Shown here: piece after piece, positions 55,091 through 63,746 of the stretch
Position numbering within the stretch: the stretch's first letter is position 1
Layout: every line of letters begins with the position of its first letter
Assembly: GCA_030425685.1 (NCBI GenBank)
Contig: JAUIAD010000007.1
Span: 62,001-126,000 of the forward strand
DNA length: 64,000 nucleotides
Source of the DNA: Gammaproteobacteria bacterium
GTDB taxonomy: Bacteria > Pseudomonadota > Gammaproteobacteria > Coxiellales > Coxiellaceae
Direction: 5' to 3'
The notes under the pieces: model-generated
The model's input: the letters and a program-made list of their open reading frames with translations, nothing else
What the model was told of the DNA's origin: nothing
Databases searched by the model: none
Made by a program: the position numbers and the translations under genes

Positions 55091-55120
55091 ACAAAAAACA
55101 AAAAACAAAAAACAAAAAAA
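55091..55120 (+). repeat. Short tandem repeat (ACAAAAA)4
   Basis: Four copies of a 7-base unit with C at 55092, 55099, 55106 and 55113. It lies 40 bases upstream of the LD-carboxypeptidase start on the coding-strand side (poly-T there), and may be phase-variable. Confidence 0.8.
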
Positions 55121-55146
55121 GCGTAGCAAATAAGTAAAAAGAAATA

Positions 55147-55261
55147 GCAGAAGGAGAGGCCCAGGCCTTTTGCAAAGCTTACAAAAACAGGATGTTTTTG
55201 TCAGAGCGATCCATGGATGGACTTGAGCGCCTTTGCAAAAGGCCTGGGCCTCTCCTTCTGC
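55147..55261. repeat. 31-bp perfect inverted repeat with nested hairpins
   Basis: The arms at 55147-55177 and 55231-55261 are perfect reverse complements over 31 bases (left arm starts GCAGAAGGAGAGGCCC and ends TTTTGCAAAG). The 53-base loop holds an 8-bp hairpin (ACAAAAAC-aggat-GTTTTTGT) and a 10-base palindrome ATCCATGGAT. Folded it gives a long stem with two smaller stem-loops. It has no coding potential. It could be a MITE-like element, a structured RNA or a recombination substrate for the recombinase about 560 bases away. Confidence 0.85.
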
Positions 55262-55560
55262 GTCTTAGTATAAACGCCCTCCAGCCTCATTACAAACGCC
55301 ATACACCAGCACTACAAACAATCCTCAAACCTCATTACAAGCACCCACACAACAGCACTACCAATATAATTCCCCATTCGCATCAAAACACCATACCACC
55401 TACATAAAACAATCCTTCAGCATCACTAAAAACACCTTACAAACAAAAAGCAACCCTAACCCTAGTTAAACACACCTCATACAAACCAAAACAGACAGAA
55501 CAAACAGAAAAAAAGCAAAAACAATAAAGCCCACAGAATAAAAAGAAAAACAATAATTCA
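55262..55560 (+). other. G-poor, A/C-rich noncoding stretch
   Basis: About 300 bases with strong strand asymmetry: only four G on the top strand between 55321 and 55440. It contains loose repetitions of CCTCATTACAAnC and CACTACnAA. No frame is protein-like. It may be a degraded repeat array or the edge of an inserted element. Confidence 0.55.
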
Positions 55561-55671
55561 CTACAAACAGCCTCATAATGTAGTGTATACTTTTCACAAA
55601 GTAGTAATAACCAAACGCGTTATTTTAGATCGTTATTAGCACAGCTAGAACTAAGGTCTTTCAGTCATAGG

Positions 55672-55712
55672 TAGTAGCATCATGAGACCCTGAATCAAGC
55701 TCAGGATGACAT
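55672..55712 (-). repeat. Palindromic repeat, family B copy 3
   Basis: Inverted copy of the element at 51606-51646: it reads TAGTAGCATCATGAGACCC, then TGAATCAAGCTCAGGATGACAT. It lies about 110 bases upstream of the recombinase gene. Confidence 0.8.
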
Positions 55713-55819
55713 GGATTTTAATAACCGCTTTAGTCACTAGCCAAAGAGCAATATTTTGTTTAGAAAGCTAACAAAACAGCCTTTCTAATAAATGATTAAT
55801 ATTTTTTACGGAAAAAAAC

Positions 55820-57040
55820 ATGATACCGCTCCCCACCCCACTATTCGACACATTAGAAAACTACGCACCAGAAAAAAGCGAAAACCAACACCCATACCCA
55901 CAAGACTATCACCATGCCGCCGCCTTCATCTACAGCTACCGCGGCAGCCACGCCACCTTCAACGCCTACCGTCGAGAGATCGAACGACTCCTACAATGGA
56001 GCAACCACGTAGCACAAAAACCATTAACCGCCTTTAAACGCCAAGACATCGAACAGTTTATTGAATTCTGCCAACAACCCCCAGAAAAATGGATCGCCAA
56101 TAAAAAAACACCCCGCTTTATAGACAAAGATGGCCAACGACAAGCAAATCCACAATGGCGCCCCTTTGTAGCAAGCATTAGTAAAAAAGCAAGAAATAGC
56201 GGACAAACACCCAGTATAAGATCCTATACAATGTCACAAGGCGCCATCCAAGCCATTTTTTCAGCACTAAGCAGCTTTTTTAACTACCTAATGCAAGAAG
56301 ACTACATGGAATTAAACCCCGTCTCACAGATACGCCAAAAAAGTAGATACCTGCGCAAGCAACAACATCAAACCCCCATCCGCCGCTTATCCGAATTACA
56401 ATGGGCTTACGTTATCGAAACCGCAGAAATGATGGCACATGAAAACGCACAACACGAACGCACCCTCTTCATTATGAACGCCTTATACGGCATGTACCTG
56501 CGTATTTCAGAACTAGCAGCAACAACACGCTGGCAACCACAAATGAACGACTTCTTCCGCGATCCCGATAATAACTGGTGGTTCCGCACCGTTGGTAAAG
56601 GCAATAAAGAAAGACAAATTACCGTCAGCGACTCCATGTTAAACGCACTAAAACGCTACCGCAGCAGCTTAAACTTATCACCACTACCCGACCCCAGCGA
56701 CACCCAAGCGCTAATTATAAAAAACAAAGGCAAAGGCGCCATCACCAGCACCCGACATATTCGGCAGATCGTACAAGACTGCTTTGACCAAGCCGTCACA
56801 CGCATGGAAAACGATCAATTAGGTGATGATGCCGAAGAATTAAAATCAGCCACCGTACATTGGCTACGCCACACCGGCATCTCAGACGACGTCAAAACCC
56901 GCCCACGAGAACATGTTAGAGATGACGCCGGCCATGGTTCCAGCGCCATTACAGATCGCTATATTGATATCGAATTACGTGAACGCCATCGCTCAGGTAA
57001 AAGCAAAACCATCAAACCGGCAGACCTGCTGAAAGAGTAG
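55820..57040 (+). CDS. Tyrosine recombinase / phage-type integrase
   Basis: A 406-aa site-specific recombinase. An N-terminal SAM-like core-binding domain (about 40-160) precedes the catalytic domain. The catalytic residues are visible as Arg in YLRISELAATTR, Lys in GKGNKERQ, HWLRHTG (His and Arg), GHGS (His) and the nucleophile Tyr in ITDRYIDIE. No prophage, cargo or other mobility genes adjoin it. Its codons favour C and A at the third position, unlike the T-rich neighbours, which suggests transfer or local strand bias. It overlaps the convergent YiiX-like gene by 29 bases. Family is certain; target site is unknown. Confidence 0.9.
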   Translation: MIPLPTPLFDTLENYAPEKSENQHPYPQDYHHAAAFIYSYRGSHATFNAYRREIERLLQWSNHVAQKPLTAFKRQDIEQFIEFCQQPPEKWIANKKTPRFIDKDGQRQANPQWRPFVASISKKARNSGQTPSIRSYTMSQGAIQAIFSALSSFFNYLMQEDYMELNPVSQIRQKSRYLRKQQHQTPIRRLSELQWAYVIETAEMMAHENAQHERTLFIMNALYGMYLRISELAATTRWQPQMNDFFRDPDNNWWFRTVGKGNKERQITVSDSMLNALKRYRSSLNLSPLPDPSDTQALIIKNKGKGAITSTRHIRQIVQDCFDQAVTRMENDQLGDDAEELKSATVHWLRHTGISDDVKTRPREHVRDDAGHGSSAITDRYIDIELRERHRSGKSKTIKPADLLKE

Positions 57041-57650
57041 ACCCTTCCAATGCTAACACAGCCTGCACATTCACATCTGCTGCAATATCCGCAGGAGCAA
57101 TAAAACCTAACGGATCATAATGCAAACTAATACCAACTGCTTTTAAACAAGCATAGACATACTCAGAACAAATATAGCGATTATCCGCTTGAATCTCGCC
57201 GCTCTCATGAATGCCAATACGGTTTAAAGCAATGCGCGCACCAATTTTAAAAATATCAGCATGGCTATACTTATCACCAGTTAGCTCAAACGCACGTCGA
57301 TAGAGGCGATCCAACTGATTAATTTTATGCTGCATATCAGCATGGCGCGCCACAAGCATATTACCGTCATAAGCCTTACCGCTATCCTGATAATTTTGCA
57401 AATAACCTTCCAGTAGCGTAACACAACGAACGCCAATAGACTCGACACTTTCCAATACCAGCCACTGCCCTGTTATCGGTAATTGCAAAATAAGCGCAGC
57501 ATGACTAAAGACACTATCGGTAGCCTTTTTTATTAAATCACTTACTAAACCATTACCCGAACACAAAAGCAAGTCACCTGATTGCAGCTCTTGGCAGGCA
57601 TGAGAAAAGTTAAGCGGGGAAAAACGAGAAAATGCGTCATTATCAATCAC
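57012..57650 (-). CDS. YiiX-like permuted NlpC/P60 cysteine hydrolase
   Basis: A 212-aa protein of the YiiX/YaeF permuted papain-like family, which cuts amide bonds in lipids or peptidoglycan-like substrates. The His-bearing beginning is LQSGDLLLCSGNGLVSDLIKK followed by FSHAALI. The catalytic Cys is in YICSEYVYACL. The proposed start is GTG at 57650 with AAGGGA upstream. There is no signal peptide, so it acts in the cytoplasm or is translocated. Its last 29 bases overlap the recombinase gene. Confidence 0.78.
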   Translation of the reverse strand: MIDNDAFSRFSPLNFSHACQELQSGDLLLCSGNGLVSDLIKKATDSVFSHAALILQLPITGQWLVLESVESIGVRCVTLLEGYLQNYQDSGKAYDGNMLVARHADMQHKINQLDRLYRRAFELTGDKYSHADIFKIGARIALNRIGIHESGEIQADNRYICSEYVYACLKAVGISLHYDPLGFIAPADIAADVNVQAVLALEGSTLSAGLPV

Positions 57651-57884
57651 AATAATAATCCCTTAATTTTTAAAAATACTATTTTATAACAATTTACTAG
57701 AATTTCAAATTCGCGATTTAAATTGATATACCACAATAATAAAATTTCTTTAGCACAAAAACTTAAGAACAAATGAAGTATGAAAAAAAAATTATTTTTT
57801 AAAAATAAATTTATTGAAAAAGAAATTTTAAGTGTATATAAATTTGAGTTTACCAATTTAAAAATTGAAAAAGGACCGTTCAAA

Positions 57885-60158
57885 ATGCTAAAACAAGCAA
57901 CTGCAGCCGCCGCCAGCGATCATAGAGAAAAGAAAGAAGAGCAAGACGACCTGCCAACCCGTCATTCCCAACAAACATCTGCAACCACCCTAGGGAATGA
58001 TTCTCAAGCAGCATCAGATGACTTGAGTGATTTGCTCCCATCACACACACCTGGACTAGGGGTCTTTTCACATCAGCCAACAAGAACTAACGGCGGCGAA
58101 ACTAGAGTTGATATCACATCTAACGGACCACCTCGTGAAGCCAAAACAGGCAGAATTACCGCTTCTGCTATGTTAATGAAAAAACAACCCGGAAAATTAT
58201 CGCATAGTCACTTACTGCTAGAAATCATCAAACGCTCTGCTATAGCAGCGCACAACTTTCCTTTTAAGCCAAATGCTATATTTACAGTTGTAAATAACAA
58301 CCTAAGTTCCAGCCGCTTCTACTGCCTCAGCCCAGTATCGTACTTCTTCGATTCCAATGTGCAAAGAGTCCTATGGTCAATGGTATTTGGAGGCATATCA
58401 GGTTTGCTATATTGGGCCACCTCTTGCAAAGCTGGAAGCGAGCTTATCGGTGGAGATCCTGGCTGTTACACCATGGGATTGGGCACAACAGTAACGAATA
58501 TTGGCTTAAACTACACCTTTTTTATGTTTTTTATAAGCGTCCTAAAATTCTCTAACGCTATATTACAAAAATATAACTTAAAATATAAACGTATAAACTG
58601 GCTTAAGCTTGCATTTACAACCACAATTTCTGTTGGCCCAGGATTTGTATTCTCCGCACTATCCACGGCAGGTTTCTTTATCGATGCTATCGATCTAGGC
58701 TCTTATATGACAATGTTTCTAATGGGAGCTTTAACATTTTGCGCATTGTTACCAAGCTGTTTCGAAAACAATACAGCTTACGAACTTGTAAATGCCACGA
58801 CCACTAGAAATATGGAATTAACTTTCAAAAAGGTAACAGCGGTAGCCAAGGAGTTTAACCTAATATTAGCAAACGGTTCTAAAACTAATGATAGAAACGC
58901 GCTCTTAACCTCAGGTGATCTTTACAAGCAAATACATAAATTGTTATTACTACCTACTAAGTTTATAAAAAAAGAAGCTGATGATCAGGCGGTAAACAAC
59001 TTTATCGAAGCATTAAAATTTCATATTAAGCAAGCAAAAGAACCGAAAACACCGACGTGCTGTGCTCACTTAGGCACAGCGGCCAAATGGCTAACCTATA
59101 TCTCCCTTAATTCATTAAGCACCATAGGCTACTTCCTTTACACCAAAGAGGTGTTGGAAAGTAATTCCAGCCCTCTATTACCGGATGTTTTCGACAATCA
59201 CAGCGCTTGGTGGACTGCTGGTGGATTAATGCTGCCTTTTATCGGCATATTGTCAATATTTACCATGCAAAATATCGAGAAAGCGGCAAAAATAATCACA
59301 AATTGGTGGAAAGGTGAAAAAAATGATGCGTCATTTTCTACTGCATTTTGGCCGTATGGAAGCAAAGTCGTACTAGCTGTGCTTCTAGCTCTAGGCTGTC
59401 TTTCAGGTGCAACAAGCCTTCAGTTAGCGATGAAAATAGAGCAATATACCCATATTCCTATTTTTGACTTTATCTATAACAATAAATTTGTCTATTATAC
59501 TTACCTAACAATCACCTACACGATGACATCAATTTTTAATATGTTAAGTGTTCCCGGTATTGCTAATGATGTCATGCAATTCTTTACTACCATCGTTGCA
59601 TCTATAGCTAAATCACTGGGTGGAGATTGGGAAACATGGGGTAATATGATTATCTCTGGTATACGTAATGAAAAATTCTGGCAGTATTTTAAAGAAACTT
59701 TCCTTGAAAATTTCCATCACTACCAAACTTATTCATTAGCACGATATTTCAATGTTCAAACTGATAACCCTGGAGAGCTTATCAATAGAATTAAAAGTGA
59801 GATCAATCAACCAGGCAGTGATATGTCAGCTTTTATTCGTGTGATTACCTCAGAAGAGGAATACACTGAGAATGCGAATGATCAGAGTCAACCTACCCAC
59901 GGGGGAACATTTCAAGAAGAGCTCATAAGAGCTTCTGCCGCTAGCAATGGAGAACAAAGATTTAAAGAATCTAAGAAAGTGGATAGTACAGATACTCTTC
60001 GAGGTCCAGATGAATATCTAACAAGCGTAGTCACTGAAGTGGGATTTTTTGGAGACAGAGTAACGCAAGCAAATTCACTACAACCAAAACTACGAGTAGT
60101 CCAAGCAGATTTTGCCGGACAAGAAGAAAGTGGCTGCTGTTGTTTTGGGCGTCGCTAA
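57885..60158 (+). CDS. Large polytopic orphan protein with a C-terminal Cys cluster
   Basis: A 757-aa protein I do not recognise. About 130 polar residues precede roughly eight membrane segments (LWSMVFGGISGLLYWAT; TFFMFFISVLKF; FVFSALSTAGFFIDA; MFLMGALTFCALLPSCF, and four after residue 410). A soluble loop of about 120 aa sits in the middle, and a 120-residue polar tail ends in ESGCCCFGRR. The triple Cys resembles palmitoylation sites in eukaryotic proteins (inference). The ATG at 57885 has an AAAAAGGA site, so I prefer it over the longer frame from 57780. A terminator-like repeat follows. A host-membrane effector is possible. Confidence 0.65.
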   Translation: MLKQATAAAASDHREKKEEQDDLPTRHSQQTSATTLGNDSQAASDDLSDLLPSHTPGLGVFSHQPTRTNGGETRVDITSNGPPREAKTGRITASAMLMKKQPGKLSHSHLLLEIIKRSAIAAHNFPFKPNAIFTVVNNNLSSSRFYCLSPVSYFFDSNVQRVLWSMVFGGISGLLYWATSCKAGSELIGGDPGCYTMGLGTTVTNIGLNYTFFMFFISVLKFSNAILQKYNLKYKRINWLKLAFTTTISVGPGFVFSALSTAGFFIDAIDLGSYMTMFLMGALTFCALLPSCFENNTAYELVNATTTRNMELTFKKVTAVAKEFNLILANGSKTNDRNALLTSGDLYKQIHKLLLLPTKFIKKEADDQAVNNFIEALKFHIKQAKEPKTPTCCAHLGTAAKWLTYISLNSLSTIGYFLYTKEVLESNSSPLLPDVFDNHSAWWTAGGLMLPFIGILSIFTMQNIEKAAKIITNWWKGEKNDASFSTAFWPYGSKVVLAVLLALGCLSGATSLQLAMKIEQYTHIPIFDFIYNNKFVYYTYLTITYTMTSIFNMLSVPGIANDVMQFFTTIVASIAKSLGGDWETWGNMIISGIRNEKFWQYFKETFLENFHHYQTYSLARYFNVQTDNPGELINRIKSEINQPGSDMSAFIRVITSEEEYTENANDQSQPTHGGTFQEELIRASAASNGEQRFKESKKVDSTDTLRGPDEYLTSVVTEVGFFGDRVTQANSLQPKLRVVQADFAGQEESGCCCFGRR

Positions 60159-60168
60159 TAAAAAAAGT

Positions 60169-60189
60169 GGGCGCAGCAATGCTGCGCCC
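60169..60189 (+). terminator. Bidirectional terminator / family A repeat copy 6
   Basis: GGGCGCAGCA-A-TGCTGCGCCC, a 10-bp stem with a one-base centre, preceded by AAAAAA and followed by TTTT. It lies 10 bases after the polytopic orphan and 11 bases from the mltB stop, so it can terminate both. It is the same palindrome as the other family A copies. Confidence 0.8.
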
Positions 60190-60200
60190 TTTTAGATGCC

Positions 60201-61196
60201 TTATAACGCCCTTCCACAAACCTTTTCTGCAAGATAACCAACAGTGCCTGCATAATAGATAGAACGGTTCCATTTCATAATAACTTTAAAGTTATTAAAA
60301 ATTAAATAATCTGGACCGCCATAGGGTCTAACTAACTCAGCCTGTAAATTATCACTAGGCCATGGTTGACCTTTATAAGTTCTCAAAACAAGCTGTTTCC
60401 ATTGCGCCACAGTCTGTGAACGCTTGCTGTTCACCCAGTGAGACGCTTCACTCTGAGGAACAGAGACTTGAATAGCCCAAGGCTCACCTGTGCGCCAACC
60501 ATGTTTTACTAAGTAATTAGCAATTGAGGCAAAAACATCTTCACGCGTTTTCCAAATATCTTTTTTACCATCGCCGTTGTAATCAACTGCGTAATTGGCC
60601 CAACTAGACGGTAGGAACTGTGGCTGACCAGAAGCACCCGCCCACTCACCTTTAAAGTCTTTTTCACTGATATGACCTTCATTTAAGATATGCAAAGCAT
60701 GCAGTAACTGCTTACGGAAAAATTTCCCGCGGCGTGAATCATAGGCTAAAGTCGCTAATGAATTAACGACAGGAAAGCTACCCATAAAGCTGCCATAGCT
60801 TGTTTCTAATCCCCATAAGGAAACAATAAAGCAAGGACTTACCCCATAATGGCGAGAAACTTCATTAAGCAAAGGCTTATTCTTTTTCAGCTTACGACGC
60901 CCAATAATAATACGGTACTTATTAGCACGGGTATTACGATATTTTAAAAAGCGTAAACGCTTTTCAGGCTGTGTGCGATCAAAATGTAAAACGCGTCGGC
61001 TAGGGCGTTTAATTTTACTAAACACACGATCAAATAACTGAGGTCGAATACCTTGCTGAATAGCCTCTGCACGCAATTCTTTAACCCAAACAGACCAAGA
61101 TGGCCGTTTTGCTTTTGTAGCAGAAAAAGTCGAGGCAGAGAATAGAACCAAAAAAAGTAAAGTGAACAATGCACTAACACGTTGACATAAAGACAT
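60201..61196 (-). CDS. mltB: Lytic murein transglycosylase B
   Basis: A 331-aa periplasmic lytic transglycosylase. The catalytic Glu is in SLWGLETSYGSFMG, followed by EWAGASGQPQFLPSSWANYAVDYNGDGKKDIW, the hallmark of MltB family 3. The signal peptide (LFTLLFLVLFSASTFSA) has no lipobox Cys, so it would be the soluble form. GGGAG precedes the ATG. Confidence 0.95.
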   Translation of the reverse strand: MSLCQRVSALFTLLFLVLFSASTFSATKAKRPSWSVWVKELRAEAIQQGIRPQLFDRVFSKIKRPSRRVLHFDRTQPEKRLRFLKYRNTRANKYRIIIGRRKLKKNKPLLNEVSRHYGVSPCFIVSLWGLETSYGSFMGSFPVVNSLATLAYDSRRGKFFRKQLLHALHILNEGHISEKDFKGEWAGASGQPQFLPSSWANYAVDYNGDGKKDIWKTREDVFASIANYLVKHGWRTGEPWAIQVSVPQSEASHWVNSKRSQTVAQWKQLVLRTYKGQPWPSDNLQAELVRPYGGPDYLIFNNFKVIMKWNRSIYYAGTVGYLAEKVCGRAL

Positions 61197-61247
61197 GACT
61201 GAACTCCCATCCTTGGTTACAGTTGAAACTTTACGAGCTATTAAAGC

Positions 61248-62147
61248 TTATCCTTTATATTTTACCTCAGAAATCATTTGGATTATACCAGAGAAGTCGA
61301 TTTCGCCGTTTCCTTGCTCAACATAAGTACTGTATAAATCCATTGCATGCTTACCTAATTGAGTATCGGCACTGGCTTTTTTTGCTGCATCTTGACTTAA
61401 TTTTAAGTATTTTAGCATCATTTTAGCCATAAAACCGGCCTCATAATCATGACTAGAAGGAACGTTTGGCATGATTTCTGGAGCAGGACAATAACTTGTC
61501 AACGCCCAACATTGCCCCGACGCAGTGGCACAGATATCAAACAGTTTCTTCGCCTCCAAACCCAGCTTGTCAGCCAAGACAAAGGCTTCACTCACAGCAA
61601 TCATCGAAACGCCTAAAATCATATTGTTGCATATTTTCGCAACAACACCATTCCCCGCTCCACCAGCATAAATAATATTTTTTCCCATGACAGCAAGCAC
61701 AGCTTTAACGCGCTCAAACGCTGCATTATCGCCACCGGCCATAAAGGTCAAGGTGCCACCTGCTGCAGCTCCCACCCCACCTGACACCGGCGCGTCTAGC
61801 ATGGCAATATTTTTTGATGCTGCTATATCATGCAGTTCACGCGAAGATTGTATATCAATGGATGAGCTATCAACATAAATCGCTGTCGAATTGATATGAG
61901 CAAAAACACCATCATCACTTAAGCAGCATGATTTGACTTGCTCACCTGTCTGTAACATCGTAAAAACATAATCCGCATCTTTTACCGCTTGCGCGATTGA
62001 ACCCGGTGCACGCGCCCCATCAGCAACAACACTATCAACTGCTTCCTTACTGATATCAAACACACTAACGCTATACTTAGCTTTTAATAAATTATGCACC
62101 ATGGGAGCACCCATGTGACCGACACCAATAAATGCAATATGCGTCAT
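61248..62147 (-). CDS. mmsB: 3-hydroxyisobutyrate dehydrogenase
   Basis: Oxidises 3-hydroxyisobutyrate to methylmalonate semialdehyde in valine breakdown. The 299-aa protein has the NAD motif IGVGHMGAPMVHNLLKA and the substrate signature DAPVSGGVGAAAGGTLTFMAGG, with the catalytic Lys region GNGVVAKICNN. It is 15 bases downstream of mmsA with AGGGAG before the ATG, so they form an operon. Confidence 0.94.
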   Translation of the reverse strand: MTHIAFIGVGHMGAPMVHNLLKAKYSVSVFDISKEAVDSVVADGARAPGSIAQAVKDADYVFTMLQTGEQVKSCCLSDDGVFAHINSTAIYVDSSSIDIQSSRELHDIAASKNIAMLDAPVSGGVGAAAGGTLTFMAGGDNAAFERVKAVLAVMGKNIIYAGGAGNGVVAKICNNMILGVSMIAVSEAFVLADKLGLEAKKLFDICATASGQCWALTSYCPAPEIMPNVPSSHDYEAGFMAKMMLKYLKLSQDAAKKASADTQLGKHAMDLYSTYVEQGNGEIDFSGIIQMISEVKYKG

Positions 62148-62162
62148 GTTGTTCTCCCTAAC

Positions 62163-63659
62163 TTAGTGTGCTGGCATATAAAAAGCGGAATCAAGATCTT
62201 TGTCTTTTGGCCAACGACTGGTAATGGTTTTCGATTGCGTATAAAAACGCAAACTCTCCTCACCATGCATTTGCACATCGCCAAAACTAGAACGTTTCCA
62301 TCCACCAAAAACATGGTAGGCGACTGGCACTGGAATTGGAACATTAATACCGACCATACCTACTTTAACTCGTGTAGAAAACTCACGAGCAACGCCACCG
62401 TGTGATGTAAAAATAGCTGTGCCATTCCCATATTCATTTTCATTTATCAGTTGTAGAGCAGATTTAAAATCTTCAACGCGAACAATACAAAGTACTGGGC
62501 CAAAAATCTCTTCCTGATAAATTTTCATATCGGCGTTAACTTGATCAAACAAACAAGGCCCCATAAAAAAGCCATGGCCATTTTCATCAGGTTCAAAGTA
62601 ACGCCCATCAATAATAAGTTCAGCACCTTCCTCAACACCAATATCAACCAGCGATTTTACCCGTTCTAAATGAGACCGAGATACTAACGGCCCCATGTCG
62701 ACACCGGCTTCAACACCTGCGGCAACTTTCAAATTTGCGGTGTTAGCTTTAATAGTGTCTATCAGCTTATCCGCTGTATCATCGCCAACAGCGATGGCAA
62801 CTGATAGCGCCATACAACGTTCACCCGCTGCGCCATAAGCTGCACCAACAATAGCAGCCGCTGCTTCTTCAATATCCGCATCAGGCATAACAACACAATG
62901 ATTTTTAGCGCCACCAAAAGTATGAGAGCGTTTGCCGTGTTTTATAGCTGTTTCATAAACCATTTGTGAAACGGGTGTTGAACCCACGCAACTGACGGTT
63001 GCAACATCAGGGTGAGTAATCAGCTGATCAACTGCCGCCTTATCACCATTAACAATATTTAATACGCCTGGGGGACAGCCTGCTTCTTGCATTAATTGTG
63101 CTAGCAATAAGGGAGCTGATGGATCTTTCTCAGAAGGTTTTAATACAAAAGTATTGCCACAAGCAATCGCAGGAACAAACATCCAGACTGATATCATTAC
63201 GGGGAAATTAAACGGTGTAATACCAACAGAAACACCTAGTGGTTGTCGTATGGTGTAGCTATCAATATTAGAGCCTACATTTTCAGAAAAATCACCCTTT
63301 AGTAAATTTGGCACGCCGCACATAAACTCTGTCAATTCTATTGCGCGTAGCACCTCACCTTTAGCATCAGCTAAAACTTTGCCATGCTCTTCCGTTAATA
63401 TAGCGGCAAGCTTATTGATATTTTTTTCAAGTAATTCTTTAAATTTAAAAATAATGCGTGAGCGTTTTAATGGGGTAACCTGGCTCCAGTCGACAAAAGC
63501 TTTTCTTGCAGCATCTACGGCTTGATTAACTTCTTGTTCGCTGGCAAAAGCAACTTGTTTAATTACTCTCCCTTGTGCGGGATTATAAATATCGTGTAAT
63601 GTTGCTGAGCTATCTGCTGTTATGGATCCGTTAATAAAGTGCTTAATAGTATTTTTCAT
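62163..63659 (-). CDS. mmsA: Methylmalonate-semialdehyde dehydrogenase (CoA-acylating)
   Basis: Converts methylmalonate semialdehyde to propionyl-CoA. The 498-aa aldehyde dehydrogenase carries the catalytic Cys in GAAGERCMALSVAI, the site KLINTI and the segments GVSVGITPFNFPVMISVWMF and IPVPVAYHVFGGWKRSSFGD, specific to MmsA. I chose the ATG at 63659 (MKNTIKHFI) with AAGGAA upstream rather than 63707. Its propionyl-CoA product is the substrate of PrpC, encoded elsewhere in this window. Confidence 0.94.
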   Translation of the reverse strand: MKNTIKHFINGSITADSSATLHDIYNPAQGRVIKQVAFASEQEVNQAVDAARKAFVDWSQVTPLKRSRIIFKFKELLEKNINKLAAILTEEHGKVLADAKGEVLRAIELTEFMCGVPNLLKGDFSENVGSNIDSYTIRQPLGVSVGITPFNFPVMISVWMFVPAIACGNTFVLKPSEKDPSAPLLLAQLMQEAGCPPGVLNIVNGDKAAVDQLITHPDVATVSCVGSTPVSQMVYETAIKHGKRSHTFGGAKNHCVVMPDADIEEAAAAIVGAAYGAAGERCMALSVAIAVGDDTADKLIDTIKANTANLKVAAGVEAGVDMGPLVSRSHLERVKSLVDIGVEEGAELIIDGRYFEPDENGHGFFMGPCLFDQVNADMKIYQEEIFGPVLCIVRVEDFKSALQLINENEYGNGTAIFTSHGGVAREFSTRVKVGMVGINVPIPVPVAYHVFGGWKRSSFGDVQMHGEESLRFYTQSKTITSRWPKDKDLDSAFYMPAH

Positions 63660-63746
63660 AGTACGTTCCTTCGTAAGGTGGAGCAGCGTCGCTTCAGCCG
63701 TTTGCAAGAAGGGAAGGGTTATTTTGTACCTTTTTAAAGCAAACCT

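Noticed and set aside
55192..55407. 71-aa frame after the inverted repeat
   Set aside because: It runs through the right arm of the inverted repeat and the G-poor stretch; the His/Pro/Thr-rich composition is an artefact.
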